A program made the position numbers and the translations under genes. DNA of 64,000 nt from Lycorma delicatula (lineage: Eukaryota; Arthropoda; Insecta; Hemiptera; Fulgoridae). The DNA lies in assembly GCF_047948215.1 (NCBI RefSeq), contig NC_134457.1, forward strand, positions 87,127,398-87,191,397. Reading direction: 5' to 3'. The notes beneath the pieces are model-generated. The model worked only from the letters and a program-made list of their open reading frames with translations, did not search any database and had not been told where the DNA came from. Positions 25,139 to 36,430 of the stretch are shown here, one piece after another (position 1 is the stretch's first letter; the number at the start of each line of letters is the position of its first letter).

Positions 25139-28093
25139 TCAGAATCCCAATCTCCTCTCATCCTCATTTTTCTGCTTTAATATTTTCTTAATAGCTGAAT
25201 CAACCCTCTTCCAGGCATCTTCACTCTGCAACATGTGATTAATTAATCTGCCGTTACCATCAGATGATAGATCGATGTCTACTAATTCTTCTTTCCATTT
25301 ATGGGAGTTAGTAAATGTGTGCTCAACATCATCTTCGCGATCGCAATACATACATTCCGTCAATGCTCTTCTACCGATTCTGTGCAAGTAAAAATTAAAG
25401 TTCCCATGCCCTGTAAAGTATTGTGACAGGTGAAAATTCACTTCCCCATGCTTCCTATGTATCCAGCTTTTAATATCGGGGATGAGTCTCTTTGTTCTAC
25501 CTCCAGGGCCATTCTCATTCCACCTGTCCTGCCACCTTGCCATTAGCTGCTGCCTTGATTCGTGAATTCCAACTCCCTGGTCTCTTTCAACTCTTAAAAG
25601 TGCCAATAAATCAATCGGTGGGACTCCAGCGAGCACACACAAAGCCTCATAGGAGACCGTCCTATATGCAAAAATCACTCCAAGCAACAGTCTCCTATGA
25701 GTCCTGATCATACGTGCCAGGTTTTTCTTTACTTGCACTGAAATCCACCAAACCAGCACCGCATAAAGCATGGACGATATTACCGAAGACGCTATGACCC
25801 TTCTCTTTGACGCCTTAGGCGCTCTTTGGTTTGTCATAATGATATTTAAAGATTTTATCATTCTGTCAACCCTGTTACAAACTTCGTTTATATGTTCAGT
25901 GAAGGAACCGTTCCTCTGAAAGGTAACGACTAGGTACTTCAGCTTATCAGTTTCTGCTATTGGTTCATCATTGAACCTGATATCCAGCCGATCAATGATC
26001 CTTCTTCCAGTGAAAGTGATAAATTTTCATTTATCAATGTTCAGCACTAAATTTTTATTACATAGCCAGTTTTCTATCATCTGTAATGCCAAATTGGCCT
26101 TATTTTGTACTTCCAGTGCGTGTCTATCACTCGCAAGGATCACCAGGTCATCTGCATAGGCAATGACCTCGACTCCTGCAGGATAATCCAAATTCAGGAT
26201 TCTGTCAAAAGTTAAAACCCATAATAACAGGCCCAAAACGGAGCCCTGGGGAACTCCACCGTGTATGTTGACTTCCAAATCTCCACTTTGCGTTGCAATT
26301 CTGCACGATCTGTCAGAGAGGTATCTCCTCACCTATCTCCTAAGATATGGGCTTACGTTCTTAGCTAATAATGCACTGTGAATATTTGGAGTATTCCAAA
26401 TATCATATCCATATATCAAATGGAGCCAAAAGCTCCATTTGATGGAGCCAAAAGCTCCATTTGATGGAGCCAAAAGCATTCTTAACGTCTAGGGAGACAA
26501 GTAACGGAATCCCTCTTGTTCTCCAAGTACCTCTTCTGACATCTGCTATCCAACACTACTTTCTACTTTCTTCGCTGCCAACACGGTGGAGCGTCCCTTC
26601 CAGAACCCGAATTGATTGACGCTTATACTCATGCCTTCTTCAATTTCGCATACAATTCTGTTGGCGAGCATCTTCTCTACCGCTTTGCCCAAGTTATTTA
26701 TGAGACTCAGCGGTCTAAATCGAGACAGACCTTGATCATCACCGCCTTTAGGGAGGAAGAACACCCTGGCCTCCCTCCAACATCGCGGGAATGAATCATT
26801 CTCCAAGCCATAATTAGCTATATCAGTCATCTCCCAGGGAAGCTGTTTTACAAGGCCTTTGAGTATTGCAGCAGGGATTCTATCAGTGCCGGGGCTCTTT
26901 TTATTACCGAGTTGTCCGATAGCGTTACTTAGCTCAGCAGGGGTAAACCTCCTCAGCTCATATTCAGGCAAGATGTCAGTTGCCTCTGCTGGACATGGAA
27001 ATAATTCGTCAAACTGTGCCATAGCCTGCCGTTCACTCAACACAGGCAAACCCTCTTAGTAACTATCTTGTAGGCTTGGCCCCAGGGATCATTGTCCAAT
27101 TCCTCACAGAGTTTGAACCAATGATCCCTTTTTGATCTCTTAATGACCCTGTTCAAGTGGCGTCTAGCCTCTATATATAGTTTGGCTGCAGTATCAAACT
27201 CAGCACCACCTCTGATCCTCAGTCTTTGTTTCCTTCTCCTAGCCTGCTGTAAATTATTGCGTAAGCGTGCTATCTCATTTGACCACCAGTAGACTTGTCG
27301 TCTACCCACCAGTGGCCCTTAATTCCTTATCCATTTCTTGCTGTATTACCGAGGTAAGAGTATCTGGCATCAACTCAATCATATTACGTAGCCTTTGAGC
27401 TACTTTATCAACTATTTTGTCAACCTGATGGGCTGTAGGTCATGTAACAAAAGGTCTTTCAACTACAAAGTTATTGCCTTCCTTTATGATCAGATGTAGC
27501 GGAAGGTGATCACTGGAAATATCGTTATCCATCACTGTTAGCTCTAGTTGATCCATTGACCATCTATTATCAGCAATGACCAGATCTACAACAGAGTAGT
27601 GGCCCCGAGCCTCGTAAGTTGGAGTACCATCATTTAAACAGCGACCTCCGAGGGATTCCATCAGTTCTTCAATTAGCTCTCCTCTCCTATTACTGCGGGA
27701 GCAACCAGCAAAAGTCGTCTTACAGTTGAAATCACCCAACAACACGAATTTCTTGCTCTGTCTGGACAGAATTCGATATATACTGTCTAAAAACCTGTCA
27801 TAATCCGCAATCGTGATGTTGGGCGAGACATATGCTGTTACAATTATTGTAGACTCCAGTTCAGTCACTATGACTCCCTCTGCTCTCTCCTTGAAACTCA
27901 GAGCCACCCTATTACTGACGTTCCTAATAATGGCATCACCCACAGTATCCGCCATCCATCCGGACTTAGCCGACTCATGTATGTTGGGTTCAGTGATTGC
28001 CAACAAGTCTACATCACACTCAATAGCAAGTCTATACAGCAAATCATGTGATAGCACGCTTCTGTTCACGTTGGCTAGGAGAAGCTTAATCAT
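25139..28093 (-). pseudogene. R1-clade LINE A ORF2: endonuclease, reverse transcriptase, C-terminal CCHC
   Basis: ORF2 starts at ATG 28093, overlapping the ORF1 stop (ATGATTAA), a usual R1-clade arrangement. The endonuclease (28093-27443) has LLANVNRS, AITEPNI, LLGDFNCKT and SSDHLPLHLII. A stop lies at 27440. The linker QVYWWSNEIARLRNNLQQAR and the reverse transcriptase follow, with SPGTDRIPAAILKG, SRFRPLSLINNLGKAVEKML, GVPQGSVLG and the intact active site AYADDLVILAS (about 26170). The C-terminus has a C-x2-C-x7-H-x4-H-type finger (CMYCDREDDVEHTFTNSH). Frame breaks lie near 27305, 27050 and 26500 and a stop near 26026. It is recent but not functional as it stands. Confidence 0.9.
26419..26477. 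repeat. 22-bp tandem repeat, each unit an inverted repeat
   Basis: GATGGAGCCAAAAGCTCC plus ATTT is repeated about 2.7 times. Each unit contains AAATGGAGC and GCTCCATTT around CAAAA, so it can fold. It lies inside the LINE A reverse transcriptase, where it is not expected, and disrupts the frame. It probably arose by replication slippage on a hairpin. Confidence 0.85.
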
Positions 28094-29634
28094 GCTTGTC
28101 TCTGCACGCCCAAGCACCAGTCCTGTGCTCACCACTACCGCAGTCGAGACAACTCTTTGGTTCTTTGCATTCGGCAATCATATGACCTCGCCCTCCACAA
28201 TTAAAGCAGAGGTCCCTCCTATCTGGCCCCTTGCATTCCTGCCGCCGATGTCCGATGCCCCAACATCTAAAACACCTACCCCCATCGTCTAGGATAAAAG
28301 CCCGGAAGTTGACCCATCCTATTCGTATCCTATCCTCTACGAGTTTACAGACGGCCCTATACATTGTGATTACTGTAATATTCTGCGTCTCGGCATAACC
28401 TTTTCTAATTGACGATATCTTGATGTCCTCATCAGTACCTACTCTTGCAGTAATTGCAGCAAGAATTTCTGTCTCAGTGGTGTCATATTCTACATCCTTG
28501 ATGTGAACTATTGTGCGCCTTCCCGCTCTTGTACGCAGGTCAACATGCAGATCTGCCGCCTTATCTCGTAGGTTACTTGTAAACTCTGCAGCTTTCTGCG
28601 CTCCCTGAATTCTCATGTGGAGTTCTTCATTCCTGCCCTTACGTAAGGAGATGACCTCTTTTGCATCTTCGCTACTTACTGCAGACTTCATCGTTTTAAG
28701 TAAATCAGAATAGGATTTTCCAGCTGCTTTGATAACCACAGTACGACTGTCAACTGCCGATGGTGTCGACGTTTTAATATGGGCTTGTCCAGGCTTGCCT
28801 TGTATAGCTTTACCTTCAACTGGGATCGTAAGCACTTTAACCGCTACTTCCTCGTCTCTCCGCAAATAAGATATTAATTTCTTCATATAGTTTACAATAT
28901 TATTATTGGGGATGACAAAAACTAAATTACCAGCCTGAGGAATAATCTTCCTTAAAGCCCTCAATATAGCTCCCATTGTGCTCTTCTCAGTAGCATTACC
29001 ATCATAGTAGATTTTGTATTTACTTTTCTTAATGTCGTCAGTCTCCAAGAATTAATTGTACATCTTTACGAATGTCGCCTACTTTGTATTTGGTACTAAT
29101 ACCTTCTTTTTCATCCCCTTGACTTGATTTACTTAAATCACTAACAGTACAAGAGTCCACCACCTCAGAAGGCAACTCATTAATCTAACTAATTTTGTTC
29201 CGCAAACTATTTGGCCACCTTTTGGGCAGTAGATCTATTATTTGCTCATCTGTCAGCTCCTTAGCAAGAATTTGCTCCATCTCATCTTCCACAACTATAG
29301 GGTTCGTCTGAGTAGCCTGCGTAACAACTGATAAAGGAGACGAGACTTGCGTCAAGGCATTAAGCCCATCATATTTGCCTTCGAGTTCCTGCTCATGTGT
29401 ACTTATGTATTTTGAGAGACCCGGTCCCATATACTGTCTCAACGCCACCATAGTTAATCCCAATTGGTAAACCAGATTGCTAAGGCTCTCCGGTGGTCCT
29501 TCTTCTTCTTCTGAGGACTCCTGTCGGGGTCTCTTTTTACATTTACCCTCCGTTTTCTTAGTAATGGTAACCTTTTGTGAGCTAGAAGCTCCCAGTGATG
29601 ATCCCTCTAAGGAGAGTGATCCTCTTCGTCTCAT
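28086..29634 (-). pseudogene. R1-clade LINE A ORF1 (Gag) with three CCHC knuckles
   Basis: Gag-like ORF1 starts at 29634 (MRRRGSLSLEGSSLG). Its N-terminal 149 codons end at TAG 29185. The same frame continues to about 29050, where it shifts by one, and 29048-28086 completes the protein. The C-terminus has three zinc knuckles in a row: CFRCWGIGHRRQEC, CFNCGGRGHMIAEC and CLDCGSGEHRTGAWAC. This is the nucleic-acid-binding coat protein of the LINE. Only two lesions separate it from an open frame, so the insertion is relatively young. Confidence 0.88.
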
Positions 29635-29640
29635 ATTAGC

Positions 29641-30400
29641 GCTGTTGGACTACGGGGACGATCACGAGTCCAACAAGTACCCACTCGGGGATGGGAGCCC
29701 CAAAAGAAATTTGGTGAGGGGTGGTCGGGGGGGGTTGGTAAAATGTATCAACCCAAAAATAGGGTCCAAAATTTGGGGGGGGAGGTCAGGGGTAGGAAAC
29801 TTTTTGAGATGAGGGATGTAGGACGAGTGGTTCAGAAATTATTAAGGAACAAAGAATTCCCTAATAAAAACTAGTCTAAGGACTTAGAAAAATTTCACTC
29901 GTATAACTACTAATATACGAAAAAATTTCCTAAGTCCTTGTTTACAGTTAATTTCAGACTGGTATTAGCCTGTCGAATAACTTAGAATAATTTGCTATTA
30001 TAAGCTCTATTATAACCTCAAAAAACTGTTAAAAAGTTATTGTACAATAAGTTTACTCACTTTTTATACACACTGGTAGTCTTTTCGTTATTGATAGACG
30101 TCACCAACACTTTAACACACTATAATATCTAAGATTTAACGAGTAAAAAGCACAAAAATATTGATCTCACTAATGAGAACAAAAAACTATAAAAAAACTT
30201 GATAAATCCGTAACCAAATAACTCAAAAATGATAGTCCGTATTCCTTGTCCAATCCACTTAAAGTTCCAGTCCACCAAATCAATGTAAAAACCAAAAAAC
30301 CAATCGAAAACAACAAAAAACGCGGAGCTCTAGAAAGACATGTCTACACACCGTGCAGTCCACAACTCGACTAAGTTACTCTGACTGGTGCACATTAAAT
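29641..30400 (-). mobile_element. 5' UTR of LINE A with a hairpin
   Basis: No ORF. On the plus strand a hairpin at 29878-29940 has arms AAGGACTTAG and CTAAGTCCTT, plus an inner CGTATA/TATACG stem. The 5' end is probably near 30395 but is not sharply defined. Confidence 0.5.
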
Positions 30401-30654
30401 ACACCTCAAAAATAAGAGTCTTTGTTAGATAATCTGACAGATTCTGATAAGACTTGGATTGTCATTATGTGATTGATTGCGAAAGCTAAAAATCAATGAA
30501 TTCCTTCTGATTTGAAACAATGCATTTTATTCAGTGCACCTACACATTTAGAGAAATGCTGAGATTATTAAAAAACATTGTCTACACAGTATGTCTGAAA
30601 AGTTCCTGAACTAAATAAAATAAAAATACAGATTTAAAGATAAACAAATTTACT

Positions 30655-30965
30655 CACATCAGCCCTCTACATATTGGTTTGCTTGGCATTTCTCCCACCA
30701 CCACCTCATTCGGTCACCCTAAAGCATAAGACCAAATGAATGTCTGTGCCAAAAACGGCTACTGAGCCTCGAACAGTTTAGCAACCAGTATCCTAACATA
30801 GCTCCTACAGCTTACCTAACAGCATGAGCGGACTAAGCGTGGTGCCATACACCATCGGCTTATGCGTCCCAACTGCTCACTTGTTATATATTTGCTAAAA
30901 TGGGTAGGAGCCCCATCAAATACTAAAAATATATATGACATCCATAATAAAATTTATTTCATCTA
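30655..30965 (-). mobile_element. R1-clade family B, 5' end segment in tandem with the copy at 30966-35200
   Basis: The minus strand from 30965 to 30655 matches the plus strand 50030-50305 in order: CCTACCCATTT, TGTATGG, GGCACAGACATTCA, GACCGAATG and GCAAACCAA. At 50.0-52.6 kb this block precedes a family B gag gene, so it looks like the 5' UTR of a second B element joined head-to-tail to the 3' end of the first. At about 30592-30620 the sequence GTCTGAAAAGTTCCTGAAC may be a mariner terminal repeat. The stretch 30400-30590 shows nothing else. Confidence 0.55.
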
Positions 30966-32720
30966 GGCAGCAATTCCACTTCACCGTTCTGGTCCGGTAC
31001 TGGCCCGGCTTGAAACCGCATCTCAAATACCTTGGCTTACAGACCTCTTTGCTATCTCCAAATGGCTGCCCAAACTTACACCACTAAATTGATTAGGAGA
31101 GCCTTTCTCAATACAGTGGTAGCCTGGTAAGAAGTTGTTCTAAAACATCAGTGCATACGATTAAGGCTCTGTGCTGGGCACTCCTTAAATACTGAATAAG
31201 TGCTCTATTCATATCCAACCTATACGCCCAAACAGGCACTACGTAAGAGATCATGCTTTCGAAGACACCTAGGTACACCATGTACATTCGACAGCCCGAT
31301 AACCCATAGTCTTTCCAAGCAATCCTCCTAAGTCTGTCCATCACAGAGACTGCATCTGCCGCTACTTGCGGCATGTGGTTGCTAAACAGCAACTTTTCAT
31401 CAAACAAAACAACTAGGTACTTAGGAACCCTAACTCGGCTGATTACACAGCCTTTATATTTAATATGGGGGTTATGATTACAATAATTTCTCTGCGCCCT
31501 TGAGACGCACAACTTCGTCTAGAGCACAGAAATCTTTAAATTTTGAAGTCCATCCAGCCCTCTGCGGTTGACAAGGCCACCTGCGCTCGTTCTCTTCTAG
31601 CTGTGGTAGTGAATTACCATGAATTAAAAGGAGACAGTCATCGGCGGAAGCTTGGGCCGAGACGCTTTCTGTAAATGTCAATCCCAAAAAATTCGTCGAA
31701 TACCAAGTTCCAAAGCAGGGGATCGAGAACGGAACCCTGCGGGCTTCCCCTGGTAACGGATTTTTCCACAACTAGGTGCGCATCCTTAAATAGAGACGTA
31801 CGGTTAGACAAATAGTCACGTATCACGTCCTGCAGGGCTACGGGAATATTACAGCATTCCAACTCATAGAGGACAGAACTCCAACACAAGGAAGAAAATG
31901 CTGCCTCTGTTTATAAAAATTAACAAAACATATTTATACTCGGCGCTTTCCACCTCGGCAAAAGCATATAAAATGTAATCCTCGATGCCAACCCCTTTCG
32001 TGAAGCCATGCTGGCCTCGATTTAGAAAACAGTTCATCTCAATGCTTTCCCAGAGCCGTTCCACAACCAGCCTTTCAATCAACTTGCCGATTACCGGCAA
32101 GAGACTGATGGGTCGATAACTAACAACCTCACGTGGTTTTAAGAGCATCGTTAAAAAAGGGCACCCTTGTTGGAAACCCATTTTCCAACAAGTAGGGAAC
32201 CAGCCCCAGCTTAGTCACCCCGAGAACAGCCTGTCGAGCTGCTCTCTTATGACAGGCAGCAGATGGAATAATATATCCTGTTCAAGTTGGTCAATCCCTG
32301 GTGCCTTTTTCAGTGCCATTCGAGAAACCACTCGGACTATATCAACGAAATCCACAGCCCGTACGCCAAGGAAGGGCATAGCTTCCCTAACACCGACCTC
32401 TGCTTCACCCTCCAAAGTATCTGGAAACAGAGTATCCAGGAACGCCTGTAAGTCGCCTCAAAAAGAGTGGTCACGACCACAAAACCCGCATAACACTAGA
32501 GAGCACGTGCAATGGTTTTGGCCGGTAACATGATTTTGCGAGCTGCCAGGGGTTGCGCTGCAACTCGCATATGGAGCCTTGCCATAACTTGAGTCTAGAT
32601 TCCTTGATGGCATGAACATACTCACTAAGGGCGCGCCGGTATATCCGCAGACCCTCTGCGCGCACGTCATCAACAATAATCCCCGTTAGGGGGCGACCAG
32701 TATTTACTCCTAGCGGACCT

Positions 32721-33026
32721 TTCTTTCTTTTCTTTCTTTTTCCTGTTTAGCCTCCGGTAACTACCGTTTAGATAATTCTTCAGAGGATGAATGAGGATGA
32801 TATGTATGAGTGTAAATGAAGTGTAGTCTTGTACATTCTCAGTTCGACTATTCCTGATATGTGTGGTTAATTGAAACCCAACCACCAAAGAACACCGGTA
32901 TCCACGATGTAGTATTCAAATCCGTGTAAAAATAACTGGCTTTACTAGGACTTGAACGCTGTAACTCTCGACTTTCAAATCAGCTGATTTGGGAAGACGC
33001 GTTAACCACTAGACCAACCCGGTGGG
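32721..33026 (-). repeat. Full-length tRNA-derived SINE, family 2, with 17-bp target-site duplication
   Basis: The element is flanked by perfect 17-bp direct repeats TTACTCCTAGCGGACCT at 32704-32720 and 33027-33043. On the minus strand the head has box A (GGTTGGTCTAGTGGTTAA) and box B (GTTCAAGTCC). A unique body follows, then CATTCATCCTCTGAAG, GGTAGTTACCGGAGGCTAAA and a GAAA-rich tail (32721-32745). It inserted into the already existing LINE B copy, so it is younger than that copy. A fragment of the same family is at 24611-24705. Confidence 0.95.
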
Positions 33027-33241
33027 TTACTCCTAGCGGACCTAACTTTTGCATGCAGCACGCTAAGGTCAGAGGACCCATTTTTTCCCGGGTTTCCGTC
33101 TGCGTTTAACAGACGACTCCCCGAAAGCGGAGGTCATGACGGCTCCAGGTAGCCTCCGATCAGCGGACTGGCCACTACCTAAGAGTCCGTCCATTGGCCG
33201 AGGCCGCCGTAGGACACTATCGCAGCCAGTATTGATATTCG

Positions 33242-33381
33242 GCCGAAATGTTCAGCTATCAATTCCACCTACTCCCTGTGCTCCATGCGCCATTCCAACC
33301 CCTGCAAGGCAGCCGAAATGTTCAGCTATCAATTCCACCTACTCCCTGTGCTCCATGCGCCATTCCAACCCCTGCAAGGCA
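33242..33381. repeat. Perfect 70-bp tandem duplication in LINE B
   Basis: The 70-bp unit starting GCCGAAATGTTCAGC occurs at 33242-33311 and again at 33312-33381 without a difference. Perfect identity means a recent duplication. Confidence 0.9.
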
Positions 33382-34139
33382 GCTGCACACTCTCGCCGCA
33401 GCCTGTTCTGATCCAGGTCCCTTAGGTTATAGCAATCCGAATCTGAAGCTCTTAGACCGTCTCCGTAAACGAAGTCATAAGTTACAAGCCTATGATCCCT
33501 TACACTGGCCTCAGGACAGATAGTCCAACTATTTGTACTTCGTAGCAAGTCACCCGTCACCAAAATGACGTCAATGTAATTTCCTCCAGTTCGGAAGAGA
33601 AAGTTGGCGATTGTTCTGCATCGTTAATCAAGTACAGGTTTCTGGCTTCAACGAACTGTTAGAGACCAGCGCCTCTGGGGTCAGTGAGCGGTTAACCCCA
33701 AGCGGAGACTTGATATTAGCTTTCAGAGCCGCCACCACCACTTTGATGCCCGGGAAACCGTCCAGAATCCTGCCCAACTTCACCAGCAAGTTATCTATAC
33801 TCCATCCAAGCTGGAAGTATCCCGACACCAGTACGACATCGAGCGTACCCCTCGTGATTCGCACGACGGTGAATTGCTCATCAGACCAATGGGGCATTCA
33901 GAAGACAATCAACAAATCTGAGCTAACCACGATTGCGGAGAGCGACCGTCCCCCACGAGAATAACATCCACACCGCGGAACCCAACCACCCTATCCCCGA
34001 CCGCCTACGGCTCCTGGACCAAGAGAACCTCGAGGCTGTACTCCTCAAGGAGCCTCATGGCTTCACTGATGGCAGCCCGGGAATGATGCAGGTTTAACTG
34101 CCTCAGCGCAAGCGTTTGACATGGTGGAGTCCGTCCTCA

Positions 34140-35200
34140 ACGGCTTCCCCCAATTCAGGCGTCGCCATAAGTTGTATTTTTTACAGATCTCACCCGAGCA
34201 TTCTCAAACGCCCTACACTGCCCATCCATGACCCGGTATCCAGCATCGCTGCCTTTCACCAAGACACAGGCGGAACACTTGGCAGCGCAATTGGCTGCCC
34301 TGTGCCCCGGTAAAGCACAGTGACCCCACATCTCCAACTGCGCTCTGCAGCGGAGAGAGGTGTAAAGCCCTGACACCTGAAGCATCCGGCAACTTCTATA
34401 AGGTCGATAACCCTACATGAGGTCCACCCGAAAAACAGACGTCCACCAGCCACCAAGACCTGCCGGATCTTAGGCGAGGTCTCTAAAACCCAGTGACTCT
34501 TTAGGGCTTCCTACTTCCCCAGCTGCCGAACCACTTTGGTTTCTCTAAGGAAGTCCTCGACGGCCATATCCAATATAGGATTTTGACCGTGCACGGCCCT
34601 GAGGATTTCTGGCTCCTCTACCTTTATCGCCCTTGGCATGTAATATACTAATATATTCGGCCTCCGCTCCGCCAGCAACTGAGTCTTTAGCCCGTTCTGC
34701 AGATCGTCGGCCTCCAGCAGCTGCTTCGCCTGCCGCTAACAACTTCTAAGATCACGCCATGGTCCCTTGTTTTCGTGACCCGGGAGATTTGGATTCTTTC
34801 TCTCCGCGAGTCCAGAACCTTTTTAAGGGTTAGCTCCGTTGCTACCGACGAAGCCCCCGGACCAGGTATAAGCGGGATTACATTAACAGTAGTCCGCTTA
34901 ATTTTGGCCGCCGACCCCTGAACTGGCGGCGGTAGACCAACCCGCTTAGGCGCAGGCGTGGCAGCAACTGAGGCGAAAGCTTCCTAACCTTCTCTTCCAC
35001 TCGTTGAATAGGTTTCTGGAGTTCGCCCAGAGCCTCACCCGTCACCGGTTTCAAATCCCAAAATCCCTCCACAACCTAGTCGACCTTCTTTGACAGTCGC
35101 GAAACGACTGAATCCAGGGCAAGATTGGCGCCTTGGAATCCCTCGCATTTTAATGCCAGACCCGCAACCATCAAGCTACACTCGCTTAAAAATCAGTCTG
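34140..35200 (-). pseudogene. R1-clade LINE B ORF1 (Gag), decayed
   Basis: The minus strand matches the Gag of the plus-strand copy at 51306-52310. The N-terminal part near 35072-34878 has KPVTGEALGELQKPIQRVEE. The middle carries the Ala/Glu-rich block. The end has WGHCALPGHRAANCAAKCSA, a CCHC knuckle, in the 34385-34155 frame. Frames change at least twice. Its 5' end is cut at about 35200 where mariner sequence begins. Confidence 0.75.
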
Positions 35201-35219
35201 TTTTAATAACAGTAATTAA

Positions 35220-36430
35220 TCTGCCGAAACTCCAGTGCCCACGCGACTCTTTCTTAGAGGAGACTTAGAGAACACGATGCAACAGAAAGGAAAGATCCTT
35301 TCTTAGCCGACATCCCAACCCCGTAGCGGAAGACACCCGCCTTGAGACGCTTCCAGTCGCCACACCACTCCTCCGTTCCTAGCCTTGATCGTTTTAACGG
35401 GAGTCGTCTTTTGCCCTCTGAATTTTTACATCTCATAGTAATAAACCTGGTCTCGTTGGAATGCCACCGATGTAAATGCCTCGGTAGACATTTACGTCGG
35501 TGATTTATGAACTCAGCTTTTGCCTTCGCTGTAGGCCTCGTCCGGACATCTTGAATGTCCTACATCGTTTCCTTCTGAACTAGCTAACCAAGTTCGCGGA
35601 TTAAAACTGTTGCCATGTGTATCAGGGCACTGTTATACAAGAAAGTCCAACTGCCCGGATCTCGGTACTCGGGCCGGATTCGACGAATGCAACGCCTCAG
35701 GCGTTTCATTATTTTCAAATAGAATTTGGATTTACAGTTTGACCAGCTGGGACTAATTCATGACGAATCAGGCCCTGTGAGTCGAAGAATGCAATCAAAA
35801 TCATTTTCATTCTTGATTTTTGCTGCCTGACTTTCGCCGGCCTTGTGCTCCAGAACTCAAACAAGTAGCAAATTGACCCTTCGTTTGAAGATCAAACATG
35901 AAGTACCAGCTTTCGTCCCCAGTTACAATTGTTTGAAAAATTTCGGGTCGTTATCGGGAGTTTCAACGAAGTTGAAATAGTTGGCACCTGTTTCTGTTCT
36001 TCGGTCAAGAAGTGTGGAACGAAACGAAAGCCCAACTTTCGGCGGTTCATTTTTTCTGTTTACGTATCTGTTACGTATCGCGTCTTTACCAATGTTTGGC
36101 CTGAAGGGTAATATGAGGCTGTTCGAGCCGGAGAGTGCGCACTTTCGCAACGTTTTCGTTGTGAACAGCTGTTAACGGCCTCCCACTTCCTTTGTCGTCA
36201 TCCAACGACTTTCTATACTTTAAACTGCTTCCACCACGTGGTGGAAGCAGCAGCATACACGTGTGTGTTGTAGTACGAGATGCGGCTTCTTCACCAAATG
36301 CTTGTTGTATCATAGAATGATTTTCCCGCAAAAATCTTTCGTTGGAAAGATTTTTGCGGGACCACACATTAACATCTGTGGCGACAAACCAGGTGTTCCT
36401 GGATACAGTTTCCAGATGTTCCTTTGTGGA
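35220..36430 (-). pseudogene. Mariner transposase, decayed, with palindromes
   Basis: On the minus strand the HTH part reads QQAFGEEAASRTTTHTCM, then LDDDKGSGRPLTAVHNENVA ('LEDDPRSGRP.TAV..ENV'). The catalytic part near 35925-35760 reads VTGDESWYFMFDLQTKGQF, FFDSQGLIRHELVPAGQTVN and later LLYNSALIHMATVLI. The first two catalytic Asp blocks are kept (GDES); the HDNAP block is altered to YNSAL. Three hairpin-forming repeats interrupt it (35465-35502, 36225-36250 and 36325-36360). It lies between two oppositely oriented LINE B pieces. Confidence 0.75.

Larger units (their letters stand above)
30966..34095 (-). pseudogene. R1-clade LINE B ORF2, decayed, split by a SINE
   Basis: Minus-strand order is as follows. 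The endonuclease start (about 34095) has LRQLNLHHSRAAISEAMRLL and LEVLLVQEP. Endonuclease remains continue at 33897-33628. The reverse transcriptase at 32415-31638 has KKAPGIDQLEQDILFHLLP, YRPISLLPVIGKLIERLVVE and RGSPQGSVLDPLLWNLVFDE. The C-terminal domain at 31512-31108 has YLVVLFDEKLLFSNHMPQVA. A SINE interrupts it at 32721-33026 and a 70-bp tandem duplication lies at 33242-33381. Many frame changes show it is dead. The left end fuses to the 5' segment of another B copy. Confidence 0.85.
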
